Assembly (NCBI GenBank): GCA_963532425.1
Contig: CAUSKK010000001.1
Location: forward strand, 1-64,000
Source: CAUSKK01 sp963532425
GTDB lineage: Bacteria; Pseudomonadota; Gammaproteobacteria; Cardiobacteriales; Cardiobacteriaceae
Direction of reading: 5' to 3'
Length of the DNA stretch: 64,000 bases
A model generated the notes under the pieces. It was not told the DNA's origin. It made no database searches and worked only from the letters and a program-made list of their open reading frames with translations. The translations under genes and the position numbers were made by a program. Shown piece by piece: positions 63,170 to 64,000 of the stretch. Each line of letters starts with the position of its first letter. Positions within the stretch are counted from its first letter, which is position 1.

Positions 63170-64000
63170 TTAGATTTTGATTTCACAGCGCGGCAGGGCC
63201 CGGGTGAGCCAGCGGCGGTTGGCCTCGGACAGGCCGTTGCCCTCCACATTGAGCTTCTGCAGCGACTGCATCATCTCAAAGAGATAGAAGCGCTCGAACT
63301 CGTTGCCGTTGTCGGCCAGGTTCAAATCCTCCAGCCGGGACAGGTGAATCAGCGGCGAAATGTCGAAGACGTGGTTGCCGTGCAGGTCGAGGCGCTCCAG
63401 CTGGGTCATGTTGAAGAGCACGCTGATGTCGAAGATGCGGTTGTCGCCGAGCAGCAGCTCGCGCATCTGGCGCAGGCTGCGCAGGGGGCTTAAATCCTTG
63501 ATTTGGTAGTTTTCCGCGTCCAGATACTGCAATTTCCGACATTTGCTAATCAGCTTCAAATCGAAGGGCCCCGCGATGGGGTTGCCGGTGATGGCCAGCC
63601 GTTCCAGATTCGGCAGCTCGGCCAGCACGCTGAAGTCCTTGATATTATTGCGACTGACGTAGAGCTTCTTCAGATTCGGCAGCTGGGCCAGCAGGGAAAT
63701 GTCGCTGAAGCCGTGCTCCTCCAGCGAGAGAAATTCCAGCTGCTGCAGGGCCAGCAGCGGGCGCAGGTCCTTAATCTTGTAGTCGCCAATCCAACTCTGG
63801 AAATCAATGTGCTTCAGGGCCTTGATTTTGAGAATGTCCTTGTACTCGGTGAGGTTGTCCAGATTGAGCCGATGGCTGTGCAGGAAATCGTCCTTGTAGT
63901 AGGACATGCCCACTTCGCCGGGATAGTAGAGATGCAGCATGAACACCAGCTGCCACACCTTATCCAGACCGTGCCACCAGTCGAGGTCTTTTTGGCTTAA
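63170..64000 (-). CDS. Leucine-rich-repeat protein (partial, runs off the window)
   Basis: The frame is open to the edge at 64000, so the N-terminus is probably missing; the extra 14 codons read LSQKDLDWWHGLDKV, similar to the start region of bacterial LRR proteins. About eight LRR units are visible, for example LPNLKKLYVSRNNIKDFSVL, LPNLERLAITGNPIAG and MTQLERLDLHGNHVFDISPL. No signal or anchor is seen in this part. Function unknown; protein binding is inferred. Confidence 0.75.
   Translation of the reverse strand, partial: LSQKDLDWWHGLDKVWQLVFMLHLYYPGEVGMSYYKDDFLHSHRLNLDNLTEYKDILKIKALKHIDFQSWIGDYKIKDLRPLLALQQLEFLSLEEHGFSDISLLAQLPNLKKLYVSRNNIKDFSVLAELPNLERLAITGNPIAGPFDLKLISKCRKLQYLDAENYQIKDLSPLRSLRQMRELLLGDNRIFDISVLFNMTQLERLDLHGNHVFDISPLIHLSRLEDLNLADNGNEFERFYLFEMMQSLQKLNVEGNGLSEANRRWLTRALPRCEIKI

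Overview
The window is a GC-rich gammaproteobacterial chromosome segment, dominated by housekeeping genes whose family assignment is clear from conserved motifs. Gene content (glnD, map, rpsB-tsf-pyrH-frr-uppS-cdsA-rseP, recN, comM, macAB, purC/purM, zapE, dnaB, rep, murU, rlmN-pilF-rodZ-hisS-yfgM-bamB-der, lspA) fits Gammaproteobacteria. The caspase/Sel1 gene and the general flavour suggest a Cardiobacteriaceae-like host, but that placement is a guess. No rRNA, tRNA, CRISPR array or insertion sequence was recognised.

The dominant unexplained signal is the perfect palindrome GAAGCGCTTC. Counting by eye, about 80 exact copies plus many one-mismatch variants sit in gene-free islands: roughly 101-1745, 16570-17440, 19049-19368, 30007-30272, 41191-41871 and 58757-59460. 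More copies lie inside genes, usually read as Glu-Ala-Leu with otherwise rare GCG and CTT codons, and some form the stems of terminators. The islands show degenerate higher-order duplications in which the decamer survives while the spacers diverge. This resembles an uptake-signal or chromosome-architecture motif, but a palindromic one; its function is unknown to me.

Layout: repeat island; glnD and map (minus); a lipoprotein M15 peptidase; the rpsB-to-recN run (plus) ending in a DUF302 gene; island; comM; a minus block (HAD phosphatase with a duplicated 5' end, argO, epmA, a cold-shock/DUF1294 protein, macBA); purC-macro domain-purM; zapE; a secreted nuclease; island; a DUF819 transporter; a small monooxygenase; then rtcB-prfH preceded by a 12-residue leader peptide and an attenuator-like hairpin set. 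A GNAT gene is followed by an ABC-type ATPase/PIN pair with an AT-rich centre (possible defence module). Next come a TonB receptor/secreted protein/phosphoglucomutase operon, an orphan RelB-like antitoxin running into an island, alr-dnaB-tas (minus), rep-pepP-murU, rlmN through der, lspA-ansA, the last island, a caspase-Sel1 protein, lrgAB and a leucine-rich-repeat gene cut by the window edge.

Three gene ends (uppS 3', der 3', HAD 5') carry a second, diverged copy whose differences are mostly or wholly synonymous. This looks like recombination scars from import of related DNA, and it is consistent with a transformable organism carrying comM and pilF.
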